A stretch of DNA of 64,000 nt from Ophiostoma sp. CBS 140.51. Lineage: Eukaryota > Ascomycota > Sordariomycetes > Ophiostomatales > Ophiostomataceae. The stretch covers positions 186,001 to 250,000 of the forward strand of contig JANSLP010000011.1 of assembly GCA_029298735.1 (NCBI GenBank), given 5' to 3'. Position numbers and translations under genes: made by a program. Shown one piece after another: positions 1-12,200 of this stretch. Each line of letters begins with the position of its first letter. The first letter of the stretch is position 1. The notes beneath the pieces were generated by a model that worked only from the letters and a program-made list of their open reading frames with translations, was not told the origin of the DNA and did not search any database.

Positions 1-863
1 AGGCTCCAGCTCAGGCTCCAGTTGTGGCTGCCCCGGCTGCTCCCGCTCCCGCTCCCGCTCCCGCTCCCGCTCCGGCCCAGCCCGCGCCTCAATACCGGGC
101 TCCTCCTCAGGCACAGACCCCCCAAGCACAGGCTCCTCAGGCACAAGCTCCTCCTGCTCCTTCTCCCTCGCCCGCCCCGGTTGCAGCACCTGCTCAAGCG
201 CCTGCCCCTCAAGCGCCTGTGGCCGCAGCTCCCGCTCAGCAGCCTCCCGTCGTGGCCGCTCCTGCACCTGCACCACAGCAGCAGCAGCAGCAACCTCAAC
301 AGCAACAGCCTCTTCCGGATGCGCCAGCTCTTAAGCCTTCTCCCTCACCAGCCCCTGCTGTTCCGGCTCAGACCACTCCTGTTCAAGCCGCTCCTGTTCA
401 GGCTGCTCCCGTCCAGGCTACTACCGCTGTTCAGTCTCAACCTTCCCCTGTTGTATTCGCTGCTCCGGTTGCGCCGATATCCCTGGCTGATCAGGTTCAG
501 GCTTCTTCGACTCCCTTGGCTGCCACGGCTGCTCGGCCTACTCCCCCTCCAGCCGTTCAACCTGTCCAGGCTGCTCCAGTTGTTAAGGCTTCTCCTTCTT
601 CTTCGCCTGTTGTCCAGTCTGTTCCGGCCGCCCGGGCCGCCCCCCCTGTTCCGGCTATGAAGGCAGAACAGTCTTCGCCGCCTACTCAGGCCATCAAGGT
701 GTCATCTTCTCCAGAAGTCCAGACTGCCCCTGCGGTAAAGCCCATCCAGTCTGTTGAGTCCGTTCCTGCTCCAGCCGTTTCTGACACTGCCACGCCGACC
801 CCGACACCTCCTCCTACCCAGGCCGCGCCCCCGGCAACGGTACCCCCGACGTCAACTGTATAG
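1..863 (+). CDS. C-terminal part of a Pro/Ala/Gln-rich low-complexity protein (5' truncated by window)
   Basis: The reading frame is open from the first bases to a TAG at 861-863, so the gene starts upstream of the window; the first in-frame start-like codon is only a GTG at 24. About 285 residues are visible. They are dominated by Pro, Ala, Gln and Val with repeated PAPAPA, QAPQAQ and PVQAAPVQ blocks plus a Gln run around residues 90-103. No folded domain, signal peptide or membrane segment can be seen. Codon third positions are C/T-rich, as in the other genes here. Such tails occur in fungal scaffold, endocytic and RNA-binding proteins, so the family cannot be named from this fragment. It converges on the cytochrome b5 gene at 2186. 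Confidence 0.7.
   Translation, partial: APAQAPVVAAPAAPAPAPAPAPAPAQPAPQYRAPPQAQTPQAQAPQAQAPPAPSPSPAPVAAPAQAPAPQAPVAAAPAQQPPVVAAPAPAPQQQQQQPQQQQPLPDAPALKPSPSPAPAVPAQTTPVQAAPVQAAPVQATTAVQSQPSPVVFAAPVAPISLADQVQASSTPLAATAARPTPPPAVQPVQAAPVVKASPSSSPVVQSVPAARAAPPVPAMKAEQSSPPTQAIKVSSSPEVQTAPAVKPIQSVESVPAPAVSDTATPTPTPPPTQAAPPATVPPTSTV
39..74 (+). repeat. Hexanucleotide repeat (GCTCCC)x5 plus GCTCCG, coding
   Basis: Six head-to-tail 6-bp units at 39-74, each encoding Ala-Pro in the frame of the truncated gene. It is likely length-variable between strains (inference). Confidence 0.85.
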
Positions 864-2185
864 ATGTCTTCACCCCCAATGACACGGTGAAAACAGCATA
901 TCACGCCTGATGATATCCACATCCTGCATGGTATCGTCTCATCACCTGCAGCATCAAAAGCGTCATTGCATGCCCTTGCAGTATATCCTCAGGGCGTCGC
1001 GGCATTCCACTATTTCATATCAGCTTCTGATTTTTTTGTTTTGTACCTTTGTACACCTGTGCTTTGTTACATCTTTGTTGTCGTTTGTTTGTTTGTTTCT
1101 TTTTTTTTCATTCTTTTCTTCTTCTTATCTTTTTATGTTTTGTTTATTCCGTTCTTGCGTACCCGGTTACACAAAATTATAGAAACGGATTTGGGTAGGG
1201 AAAAATGGGAGACGGGACTGGTTCAAAAACAAAAAGGAACATTGTCCCCCCCATCAAAGGCGTTGACGGCGTTCTTGCTTTTCTACGACACCCACCGCTT
1301 GGTTATTGCTTTTTTGTCTTTTTATTTTTGTTTCCTCCCTGTTTATTTTTACTTTCTTTTCTTCTTTATTGCTATCTGGTCTGGGTGTATTATCGCAGCG
1401 AAGGGCGCTCCGGAGTTTTGTCTCTATTTTTGACGACGTCTTCTTTACTCGCTTTTCCCTCCCTCCCTCCTCTATCTCTATCTTACCCTTACATGTCATT
1501 TCCTTCTTCTTCTCCTGTACAACACAAAAACAGAGGCCCTGGTAGGCTGCCACGGCTTTGGGCTTTCGGTTTTTACTTGTCACGAGGAGTTATTATCCTG
1601 TATCTTAAAAGGGTCCTTCATGTTGACTTTGTTTTAGTCTTATATTCTTCTTTTGTTTATCTTTTCCCCTTTTGGCACACTGCCGGGGTGTGGGTGTGGA
1701 CAAGACACCTGCGTGTGTCTGTCCGATAATACAAACACGTTTTTACTCTTGATAAGTTGTTCGCTCTTAATTCTTAGTTGTGATGTAAAAATGTGTTATT
1801 ACATTGATGCAAATGGCAGTTGACTCTATGACCCCCTGTAAATCGCTGTAAGGCCGGGCCTGGATGTCCCCTAAAACTCCCCTAAAAGGCCTGAATAGCC
1901 TCAAAAGCACCAAAAACATCTGATCGTCGTCTCTACATGGTATTTACTTCTCGACGCACTCTCCTTTCCAATATGTACTGTTCGCCAACCGCTCTATCCC
2001 TCCTGTTCTATTGTCGACAGAGCATCGGGCCACGTGTCGTGGTTTCTGCCCGTATCGCTCGGCGCCTCGCTGCAAATTCCTCCGGCCAGCGTTCGTCTTG
2101 CCGTTTCCGGTCTGCCGGGGTCTGGAGTCGGTTCAATTGTTGCCGTCGTCCGCTGTCCGTTGTATTGTATCATCGCTGCAACCGT
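864..2185. other. Intergenic, convergent 3' ends; no gene seen
   Basis: This lies between the stop of the Pro/Ala-rich gene and the stop of the cytochrome b5 gene. It is T-rich (long C/T tracts around 1090-1510). The hydrophobic ORFs there arise from poly-Phe/Leu codons and have no domain. It probably holds the two 3'UTRs. Confidence 0.6.
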
Positions 2186-2495
2186 TTACAGCTTCGCGGC
2201 CTCGCCGACGGTGCCGACCTTGAGGCGCTCGTCGTACTTGTCAAGAACCTTTTTGCTGTGGTACTTCCAGAACGACTTGGTCGCGTCGCGGCCAGCCATG
2301 CGCTTCAGGATCTTGGCGCCACCGGGGTGCTCGTCAATGAAGCCTAGAAAGGAGTCAGTGGATGTCCTCTGATTGATTCTATACAGAGCGCAACCTACCA
2401 GTAATGTCGTAGACGCCGTTGTCGACAATAATGTAAAGACCGGCATCGTCGGTCTTGTGCTTGGCAACCTCGGCCGGCGTGAATGTTTTGGACAT
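2186..2495 (-). CDS. Small cytochrome b5-like heme-binding protein
   Basis: Two exons on the minus strand: 2495-2399 and 2343-2186. They are split by a 55-bp intron (2398-2344, GTAGGT...TTTCTAG), giving 84 residues. The start is the ATG at 2495, which opens the conserved N-terminal 'FTPAEVAKH' stretch. The heme motif HPGG lies around residues 38-41, and a second conserved His occurs in the 'FWKYHSKK' stretch near residue 60. Together they supply the two axial heme ligands of the cytochrome b5 fold. There is no transmembrane tail and no fused oxidoreductase domain, so this is a soluble stand-alone cytochrome b5 domain. It could act as an electron carrier for a desaturase, hydroxylase or reductase, but the partner is not identifiable. 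Splicing at the intron restores the expected ITG-FIDEHPGG junction, which supports the model. Confidence 0.9.
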
Positions 2496-4365
2496 TGTTG
2501 CGGGGTGGGTGGGTGTGTAAAGGTGTGGTTGATTGTTGAGTTGTAAGAAGGAGTCGAAGAAGAAATGACGTTTGGAAAGAAAGAAAAGAAAAGAAGGTGA
2601 AAGGAAATGACAAAATAGAAATTCGAGACTATCAACAGTAAGTGCCCTTTGGTCGTGCCTTCCTTCTTTCCCCAGCCAGAAAAGGCACATACCTCGGCTC
2701 GGTGCTCATTAGGGAAGTGCGAGCGAATGTCTGCAGGCATTGCACTGCAACTTCTCCTACAATTCTTGCAGGTTGCACTTGCTCTCCACTGCTTGCAATG
2801 CTACCGAGTCCACTCTTTTTTTGGCCGACAGTGGGTGACTCGCCCCAATCAAGACATGGCACGCGAGTTCAACCAGCCAGCTTGCGCGCGGGGGGAGAAA
2901 TGGGGGCTCTCAAGGTGCACTGAAAAAGAGGAGGAGGCTAGGCGCAGAAAGGCAGTCGAGGCGGAGAAACTGGAAATTGGTCAGACCTTTGCCAATTAGC
3001 TGAACGCTGATGGGCTGGATTTCACAAAAGAGATGGGGCCACCTACTGGATCGCTCCTGCCCATTCCCGCCTTGATGGCACCGACGAGGCCAGGCCAGGC
3101 CCCAGGGGGAAGGAAGGTGCCCGAGGTGCCCTTCCCCAGCCAATCTCCTCTTTCTGTTCCCCCCTCTTTCCCCGATATATTTTGGTAATGACGTTTTTGT
3201 TCCTCGGTGACTTTTTCTTTTGTGCGCCTTCCTTGTTTACTCATAGCAAGCCACTGACACTGCCCGTGAGTGCACCACCCAAAATTAGCACGTGGGACAG
3301 CCACTGTGAGTGCCATTTCTGGGTGGTTGCCTCGCGTGCCTCTCTTGCTTGGATCCTTTTGTCGTTGCTTTCGTCCTTCGTCCCAAGAAGCATAAAAGCA
3401 TTTCCAGGCTTGGCATCTGCAGTCTAAAACTGTCATGCGGCATTCGACATACGTCGTATATCTAGCATGCATTCCCATTCTAGAATGACACAAACGAGCT
3501 CTACCTCCGTAGTGAATCGCAACAAGAGAAGACGTCATCGTCCTAGGGCGAATCACCACTTACTCGTTCAACAACCACTTTTCATTTTCCTTTTTCCTTT
3601 CCATGTTACTCAAGATTATAATAACCATGGCACAGCATATCAGAGTCGACAATAAGCGATCTTTTATTACACAATATCAGTTAGAGCGTGTTTCTTCGAG
3701 CTGGCTCTATCTCGTCAGGGAGAGGAGCTGCGGAGACAAGAGACAATATAATGTTGAAAAGGAGACAGTAGAAAATGAAGATTGGAAAAGCAGAAAAGGA
3801 AACAGATTCTATATAAAACCCGCCTCAGACTGCTTGGAAAGGACAGCCTGGCCTTCTATCTCGTCCGCGAAGGGGAATAAGAGAAAAACATAAAACAATA
3901 AAAAAGCAGAGAGCCGCCCTTGAAGAGAAGAAAACCAAATATTCCAGCTAATGAAAATCAAATCCAAATACCATATAGACGCCCAAATAAATTCCAGCTT
4001 CCCGTAAATAAATAAAAATTCAAGACGTATATAAGTCGAGGGAGAAAACAGTGACGCGAAAAAGTAGGTCGAAAGGAGCGGTGACCTATCGAGGATGGAG
4101 AGGGGTGTGTCGACATCGATGTCGATGATGATATGCGAGATTATGTCGTGGGAAGAAGGGCCATATAGGCGTAAAGACCGAGATAGAGAGTCGGAGAGAG
4201 CGAGAGTGGGGACAGGGAGTGTCAGCTTCGATGTCGTCAACCGCTCTGCTAAGCGCATCGCCTCTGAGATTATCGCCGTCGCAGAAGACACATTTGTCTC
4301 CGTCTCTTCCTCTTGCTCATCGTCGTATCTACCGTCGGTTCTGACTCGTCTGCGCTCGACAACCT
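2496..4365. other. Intergenic; promoter of the b5 gene and 3' region of the small minus-strand ORF
   Basis: No coding region can be supported. The ORFs here lack domains and change frame within short distances. Just below 4366 the minus strand stays open in a different frame (acidic stretch followed by a helix-like segment), but no splice links it to the small ORF. Confidence 0.5.
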
Positions 4366-4578
4366 CTACCCTGAGATGCCGACATTTTCAAAGTCGCGCA
4401 TCATGACAGCGACTTGGGCGCGTTTTGCGGCTTCGGCGACAAGTGTAAAGTCTTTGAGAAACGCATCGGTCGTCGACGTTTTGACCGTAATCGGCGGTGG
4501 TGGCACAATCTTGCCGCCGGCTGCGGCAGCCGACGAGGACGACGACTGCCGGACCGCTGCGTGTTGTGATGCGTTCAT
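4366..4578 (-). CDS. Small protein of unknown function (70 aa)
   Basis: The ATG at 4578 opens a 70-residue frame ending at a TAG at 4366. The N-terminal half is Ser/Ala/Pro-rich. Residues about 37-66 form a plausible amphipathic helix (FLKDFTLVAEAAKRAQVAVM). I do not recognise the family; the size and helix resemble small subunits of multi-protein complexes, but that is only an impression. Support for transcription on this strand is a canonical donor GTAAGT at 5139 and an acceptor at 4648 preceded by a GACTAAC-type branch site. Together these outline a 5'UTR intron of about 490 bp just before the start codon. Confidence 0.45.
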   Translation of the reverse strand: MNASQHAAVRQSSSSSAAAAGGKIVPPPPITVKTSTTDAFLKDFTLVAEAAKRAQVAVMMRDFENVGISG

Positions 4579-4647
4579 CTTGGTGGATGTGTGGTTGATG
4601 TGTGGTTGTGTGTGGAAGTAAAGGTGGAGAATAGTCGTGAAGAAAGA

Positions 4648-5139
4648 CTGGCGGCGCTGTTAGTCGTGGTCGAAAGAAAAGATCGAAATCAAGATCGAAC
4701 GAAAAAAGATGATGCGCGATCGAGATTCATAAACAGAAACAAAAACGCAAGAAACAGAGGCTGCCTGATAAATGACAGATAACAGAGTGAACTGCCAGGC
4801 CGAGAGATAAAGAAACGACAGCACGGCAGCCTGCCTTATTTCTCACTGCGCCGGAAGTGAACGTAAAGACAGAAACATCACTGGCAGCAAGGCAAAAAAG
4901 AGACAAGGCACACAATAAACATGAAAAAGGAGACAGGAAGAGGCCAGGTCGGCGGCTTAAGCGAATAATAGGACCGGCTAAACAGGGCAGACGCAAGAAG
5001 AGGAAGGAGAAAAAAGCGACATAACGGGACGCCAAATGGGGGGAAATTGGAGAGGCCACACGATCGTTCGCACAAATAGTAAAAAAAGTGCATGTGAAAT
5101 TGGCACGCAAAAGCACGAAAGTGAAGAGCAAAAACTTAC
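4648..5139 (-). other. Probable 5'UTR intron upstream of the small ORF
   Basis: On the minus strand the donor GTAAGT starts at 5139. The acceptor CAG ends at 4648 (an alternative AG ends at 4657), with GACTAAC just before it. The size is about 490 bp, long for this genome, which is typical of leader introns. Inferred from splice signals only. Confidence 0.4.
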
Positions 5140-6523
5140 GAGATGAACTCGTCTCTTTCTGATAAATCGGCAGCGGAGAAAAAAGAGATTCGATATGTGG
5201 CTATTCGGGAAAAGGAGTCCTGCACATGCAAGAGTCTAAAAGAAGAATATTGAAGAGTCGACAAAAAGGCAACAGGCGAGTGTCGAGGGACGAGGCGAGA
5301 CGGGTATCGACGTTGAGCCGCGTGGAAGAATGTAAAAGAAATAGATTTTGTGTTTACACTTCGACTTCCTTCTTGCTCGGAGTATTTGTCGATATTAATG
5401 TTGTGCAGGGACAGAGAGAATAAATAAACGGTGAGTTCGTCCTGTCAAAGCTCGGGCTGGACCGGTCAAGGTGTACTGCTGCGGGACGGAGATCTGGTCC
5501 GTGGTAGACGTCGAGATAAGGGTGATGAAGAAACACGGAATCGGTCGAGCTGAGACGGGAAACGCAGGGGGTTGCGGCCGAGCGAGACTGTCTTGTACAA
5601 ATCGATGAGGAAAGGCCGAAGAATATGAAGAGAACGGTGAAGGAACAAAAATAATTGTGTTCTCTCGGATTTGTGTGTTGCAATCAGGTGGTCGGCGCAA
5701 TTGTCGGAGGGGTGCACGAGGCTCGTCAACGTGGGGGCGTTTTGGGGGGGACGGAATATGGAATGCGAAAATGCGAAATGATGTTTAAGAAACAAAGAGA
5801 AAGAAGATTGAAAATAGGAATCACAACGGGAACGAAAAGAATCTATTTCTCCAACGATAATGCTACTTCTGACGGCTCCCGCGTGAGATCAAAGGAATTA
5901 AAGCGAGAAAAGAGAAAATGGAGAATCAAAGAAAAAGATGGAAAGCCGGGACGAAGCGTGCAAAAACGCCAAAAAGCCGGGCAAACCTCGGGAGACGAGA
6001 AGCGAAACAGGCGCCAGAACGACACAGAACGACACGAGAGATAAAGAGAAAATGGGGACCTTTTTCTTCTTGGTGTCAGTCTCTCTGGGTTCATTGGGCT
6101 TTTTGGGACAATTGCGGAGTCAAACGTGTTGGAGTCTGCGTGTCGAGGCGTGATGAAGAGCCGTCAAAGAGGCCGGAATACCACATGGAAACTGTTCCCG
6201 GGCGAAAGCCGTGCGTGCGGATAAACGATTAGGGACAAAATGCAGACCGCAAAAAAGTAGAAATGGACCCTCAAGGGCCCAAAAGGGTGCGAAAGGCGAG
6301 CGACTGCGGAGAATTGCTCGTGGTTTGGAGGTTTGCGGCGCCGCTAGCGCACAATACTGAGCGGGCGATGACGATGAACTCCACAGAGGTAGCAAACAGT
6401 GAGGGCCGAGAGGAGAGTGCCGCAAATACGTGGTGCCAAAAACTGTGCGAGCGACACAGTATCAGTGTCTAGACACGGTGCATGACTATGCCGGAAAGAC
6501 TCGGAAAAGCCGAGGCTGCTAGT
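5140..6523. other. Intergenic; purine-rich, no gene seen
   Basis: Purine-rich on the plus strand around 5220-6060 (GAA/AAG tracts, i.e. pyrimidine-rich on the minus strand). This fits the leader/promoter side of the minus-strand small gene. No ORF with recognisable content. Confidence 0.5.
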
Positions 6524-6994
6524 CTACACCTTTTGTAGGCGACTTACATACGACGGCTGGCGGGATGCTATTCTCTCAAAGGGCGAACAGCAGTCTAGAC
6601 TCTGGAGATGTGTAAGACGTAGTTGTACCTTGTAGTTGTTGACGGGTCGTTGACGGGCCATCAACGGGTCCTGGGCGGTGCGTAAACACTCTGCAGGCCG
6701 GGCTGTCTCGTTGTATGCAATTGCATGCAAATATGCAGAGACAGGGCGAGCGAATGGGACGACCACACGCGTGTATGGCCTCATCGGGTGAGAGCACACC
6801 ATCGAGAGAGAGGGAGAGAGCATTCGAGGATGCGGATAGACGACAAAGGAGACAAAGAACTCATCGTCAAGTGGATTCGGTGCAGCAAAGACGAGACGAT
6901 GTTCTCGAATCAGCCGTACCACGTCTCGGCGGGCTTCCAGAACGTCGAGGCCGATCCATTCTGCAGTCATGGTATCAAGAGAAATAAGAGCCAA
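6524..6994 (-). CDS. Uncertain ORF, coding-like on both strands
   Basis: The minus-strand ORF runs 6994-6524 (156 aa; an internal ATG at 6970 precedes 'TAEWIGLDVLEARRD'). The stretch 6970-6820 has C/G-rich third positions. The opposite strand is also open from about 6830 to 7054 with a similar bias, so only one or neither may be real. A donor-like GTAAGT sits near the 3' end (about 6546), so a spliced continuation is possible, but no downstream exon was found. No domain is recognised. Confidence 0.2.
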   Translation of the reverse strand: MALISLDTMTAEWIGLDVLEARRDVVRLIREHRLVFAAPNPLDDEFFVSFVVYPHPRMLSPSLSMVCSHPMRPYTRVVVPFARPVSAYLHAIAYNETARPAECLRTAQDPLMARQRPVNNYKVQLRLTHLQSLDCCSPFERIASRQPSYVSRLQKV

Positions 6995-9286
6995 ACGGCA
7001 ACCAAGGATCTGATGGACAGGGGGTGGTGGACGAGAGAGTGGTCACCAAAATAAAAGGGAAGAGTAAAGGACAATGATTTCCAGTCGAACCAAGGACGGC
7101 AGGACGCGCATCCGTGCCGACGCAATCTCGCGAGCTCCAGGCCGTGTCAATCGTATGGGGATGGGGAGACGTTGAATGGAAAGAAGACAATGGTAGGGGT
7201 GAGGGCTGAGGGTGATGAGTACAGCAAACAGTTGATGTTGAGAAGGTTGTATTTGACATCGCCACTTTTTGAAAGATACAACAACACGTTAGCCCCTTTA
7301 GCCTAGGGGGCTGCTACAGGAAAGACCCGAATCAGGAAATATCGAAACACAAGAAGGCACCATGGACAAGTCATTGCGAGTACATTGAGGTCGCGAGGAA
7401 AGAGCGTGTAAGACAAGGTGCGGTAGTCCTCATAAGGAAACCGCGATATAGGTGGTTACCCAAACAGGAAGGAACAGCCACACCATTGCAAATAGCAGTC
7501 GTCAAAAACACAAATACCATTTTCATCTCATGCAACAACAACCTGACATTTCACGTCGGCCGATAGTTACGACGGAACTGCGGAGCGAGCGACGGACTCG
7601 ACGACGTATTCGTGTTTTTCACGGCGTATTGTGAAGCACTCGTACTGTATGAGATTTTACTGCACACAGCAGTAGATGCCATTTTATCAAGACGCTCTGT
7701 ATATCGCTCCTTCCTTTCCTTTTTTCTTTTCCAGTGCTCGTGGAACAATCTGAAACACACGCTTCCAATGCCAAGTGGCGTTCGACGGGAAGCAGGGTCG
7801 CACCTTCTCTTGTCATGACCCCCTCCCCTTTCTCATCTTCCCTCGCTCCTTCCCACAACACCCCTGCGGATCCTCCGTGGTTGCCGTCTGCGATTGGCCC
7901 ACAAGGACGGGGTGCGCATCCCTCAAACCACGGTTCCCGTAACAAATCGCAAAATCGCATCTTGACAACTTCACCTCTTTTCCCTTTCTGTCACCCTTTG
8001 TCACCACCACACAAACACCCAAACACGCAACCATGGTGCCAGCCAGCACCTCCCCCATCATCCGCCCATACCCCAAACACCCATGACCCTTGACGGCGAT
8101 CAACCCTGCTGAAAATAACCGTCCCATCCATCTCAAACATCGACAGCAAAGGGCCAAGTAAGAATAGTTTGTGCTCGAGGAAAACAAGCCAGTTTCCTCA
8201 CATTGGCTCGCATCTGTGTGATGCGTCGGCCACTGCGAAGAGCTTCGACAGCCCGGCGTCCCAGCGTACGTCGCAGCCGACAACGCAACGAGCCAACTGG
8301 ATGAATACGGGTCATCTTTTGTCGATGCCATTTGCAACCTTCCTGACCCTCTTTCGACCCATTATGGCCATCTTTGTCACTCTCTCGGCACTGCGCCTGG
8401 CGATGGGCCCGGATCTGTCACCTCTTTTCCCTCTCGGCTCTTTGTTCGTGTCGTGGACAGCCTCAGCTTTGACTGTGCCCCTTCCAAGGTCCGATGTCTT
8501 GGATGAAGAGAGGCAAAAGGGAAGAGGTAAGAGAGGCAAGATGGCAAATTGGAAATGGGAAAGTGAAGGGAATGGCAAAAAGCAAAAGACAGAAGGGAAA
8601 AGAGCCTCGTGTGCAAGGCATATAACCCTCTTTGCCCATTTCTTTTTCCGGTCTGAATGTTGTGATCTCTGTTTCTCTTTTCTCGTCTTCTTCTTTCTTT
8701 CTGGTTTCCTTCCGGTTTCTCGTCATCTCTTCACCGAGACTTACACTCTTTTCACCGTCTTTTTGCTCCGTTTGCTCCTGCTTCTTTCTTCTTTTGCACT
8801 GTTTTCTTTCCGACTCTAGTTTTCGACCTCTCACGACCTTCACTTCTTGGTTTCTATCCCCCTGTTCTGACAAGTCAAGTCTCCGTAATACACACAGACC
8901 CTGTTTCTGTGTCCATTTCTGCGTCCATTTCTCTTTTGTTTGCATTCCTTCTTTCTGGCCATTGCTCCTCTCTTTCTTGGCTTGTATCCTTTTCACTTCT
9001 CACAGGCCTTGCTCACATCTTTGTCATTCCATCGTTCTAATTTCTGTCCTCCTTTTTGCGTTGTGAAACTGCAAAAGTGCGCAACAAGGCCACCCCTGCT
9101 ATCAAAACCCTGTTGGCCCAAAGGCACTCTGAGAAATCGCTAGCACTACTGCAGCTTGCCCGCAGCGTCTGCGACAGTCTAGCCTGCCATCGAACCCGCT
9201 GGTGCATCCACTGTGCACCCACTACGGCTACATCGACACTACTGTTTACACAGGATCCCTGTCCTCCACCCCGGACATTGCGCAGG
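6995..9286. other. Intergenic and probable long 5' leader of the 9287 gene
   Basis: No supportable gene. From about 8640 to 9050 the plus strand is strongly C/T-rich, as in long leaders of fungal regulatory genes. From 9056 to 9286 the frame of the downstream protein is already open but contains no ATG. Confidence 0.5.
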
Positions 9287-12200
9287 ATGCTCTCCATCCT
9301 CAGTCGTTCCAGATCCCTCAGAGGGGGCGGCCACCACCATCATGGCGGCAGCAACAACAATGGCAATGGCCATACCAACAGCAATGGCAACACCAACGAC
9401 ACCGGTACAGGCGTTTCTGTAAACGCCTCATCGGCCTCCACGAACCATGCAAGCGGCCAGGGTAAGACGCACGGCCCAAACGCGCCGCTGTCTCTGCTCT
9501 CGACGATGGTGGTCCCCTCGAATGCACCAGCAATTGTTATTCCCACGGCTGCCAGCAGTACGTCTGGTTTCGTTTCTGGTCTTGGCTCTGGCACGACGTC
9601 TCTTTCATCGACAGCCTCCTATTCTTCTTCTTCGGCTACCTCGTCCTTTTCTTCTTCCTCTCTTTCCTCCTCATCCAACACGGCCGCCAGCTCGATCTCC
9701 AACTTCTCGTCCATCGAGCCCGGCCTTGTTTCGAAACCCACGCTGCAGACGTCGACTGTTCTGGGACTCGTTGAAGACAAGAACGACAACTCTGCCAGAT
9801 TCGATCGGCTTGAAAGGACTGAAAAGAACGAAAAGCCGGCCAAACCAACCGACAAGGCTTCGCCTCTCTCGAGACCACCCTCGCCTGGCATAGACGGTAA
9901 ACGAGAATGCCCCTACGTGAACCGGCCACTACCACCGCCACCGCCTCCTAAGACACCCTCTTCTTCCACCAATACTACTTCCACCACAACTAATATGCCT
10001 TCCCGGCCAAACACATCGGGCGGCGCCGCCCCAAGCCGGTCTGTTCCTCCCGCCTTCTCAGACTCACTTGCACCACCAAGCAGACCAGACAACTTCAACC
10101 GCCGCATCTCGCGAGACGACATGTTCCTAGGCTCACAGACCAAGAAGTCAACCGCCGCCTTGGACAAGCGGATCTCTCGTGATGATCTCTACTTGGGAAC
10201 ACGGCCACCAGCAGCACGCAGTGGTGCATTCCACATCCCTCTCCGCTCACAGCCGGCAACCGTCGATGAGGTCGGCGGCCTGGATCCGCCTTCGTGGCCA
10301 GCCAGGCGTGCCTCGCCCGAGTCGCTCATGTCGGGCGAGATCCAGATCGGCATGGCTCTTGGCAGCCCAGTCCATCCTCCGGCGGAATCAATGTCGTTCC
10401 GTCCACCGCAGCGGGCCCAGACGGACCGTTTCCAACAAAGAAACGAGCCAGCCACCTATGCCTCGTGGCAGCCAAAGGAGGTTGCACAAACTCACGAGAC
10501 TCTCACTGCAGCATTGGAGCAGAAGACTTCTCCTACAAACGATGCTCCCATGCAGCGGTCCAAGACCACCCGGCGAAAGCTGTTTGGCATCTTTGGCAGC
10601 AAGCGCCACCACGACCCAGTCAAGTCAACCCTCACATCGACTACATCTACCCAGTCCTTTGAGGCCAGCAATTCATCGTCGGTCGTTATGACCCCGGCTG
10701 TGGGGGCGACAACAAATGCCTCGTCTACATCTGTGGCAACAGAGCGTCCAGGAACCCGCAGCGGCAGCAAGAAGCACCAGCCGATTATTGTGCAGATTGT
10801 CCCCGAGCCGGCCACGGCCACAAACATCAAGGCCAGCAATGGAAGCCCAGCATCCTTTGGTACCCCGGCACCTTCAGGTGGTGCTGCCCCGAGCATCAAG
10901 GAGGGCCGCAGCAAGCGTCCCTTCTTGCGATCCAAGGCATCAGAGCCTGCCTTCCAAAAGGGACGGGCCGACTTGTCCAACCCGATGCACATGGGCCTGG
11001 GTAATGGCACAATGAGCAATCTCGGTGGCACGAACGGGGTGCCTGCGGGTGGCAACAGCAATCACTTGATGCCTCCACCAATGCTTGGTGCCAGCCCATA
11101 CCTCGATGTTGAAATCCCCGAAGCCCGCCTGGAGCGCTACAGCGTCATGTTTGGCGGTCTGCTTGGCAGCGGATCGGCTTGGCAGCCGGCTTCGTCCTTG
11201 TTGGCCCGTCGCCAGGCTACACTCGACAAGCTCAAGAACATCAACGACCGCATCCGCCAGGAGGACTTTGAGCGCGACTTTGCCGCCGCAGCAGCTGCTG
11301 ATGCCATGATGGTCATCAACGGTCTGCCCAGTCCTGGTTTGCAGCGTCGGGCTACATCACCGCACGTTACAAAGTCGCCTGCTTTCTCGCTCTTCCCCGG
11401 CCGTTCGCTTAATGTTGCTGCTGGTGGCAACGGCAATGTCCCCGTCGGTTTGGCCATGACTAACGCGACCCATGTCGACAGCCCGCTGCTATCGCCTCGT
11501 CTACGGTCCAACACATCGCCCGCGGCTATGCGGTCGCCTACCCGTGCTGGTTTTGATTTCCTGCAGCCTCCCGGCACGGCTGTATCGACGTCACAGAAGA
11601 CAGCCCAGCCTCTGTCGTCGTCTTCCTCACAACGGTACAACAGCAGCCCTCTTCGCAGCAATATAAACAACAACCAGGGGAGCATCGTCAACCGTCGTGG
11701 CCCACCAGCCAAGTCGCACACTATGCCAACGCCTGCACCCGCTCCCACGCCTGCCCCTGCACCCATCTCGGTCGTCCAATTCGACCCGACGCAGTCGAGC
11801 CTGATTCTAGACTCGCCAACAGAGATGGACTACCCCGTCGGGCAGATCCAGCAGCCGTTCAAGCCAGTGATCCAGGAGCCGCAGTGGCAGATGATCTCGG
11901 CGCCGTCGTCCACAGGCTCTTCGTCGAGCAGCAGTGCCGGTAGTGCGGGCAGTGCTTCAAGCAAACTCCTGCGTGGAAAAACATCAGGCTCGCCCTCGTC
12001 GACGGCCTCGCTGGACCTCGAAGTGGAAGAGCCCGATCCGACGCTCAAGTCGGCCGTGGAGATTTCTATTGCGCGCCAGATTAGCATCTCGCGGCAGCAG
12101 CGGCAGCTGTTGCGTCCACTCAAGACAAACAACCTGGCGCCGCCGACCACGGCAGCGACGGCAACATCAACGACCCCAATCTCGTCGTCGTCGTCACCCT

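Noticed and set aside
966..1729. Hydrophobic ORFs after the first gene
   Set aside because: Built from T-rich low-complexity DNA (Phe/Leu runs) in a 3' flank; no start context or family features.
8169..8996. ORFs on both strands before the 9287 gene
   Set aside because: Pyrimidine/purine strand bias of a leader makes both strands open; no domain or coding bias.
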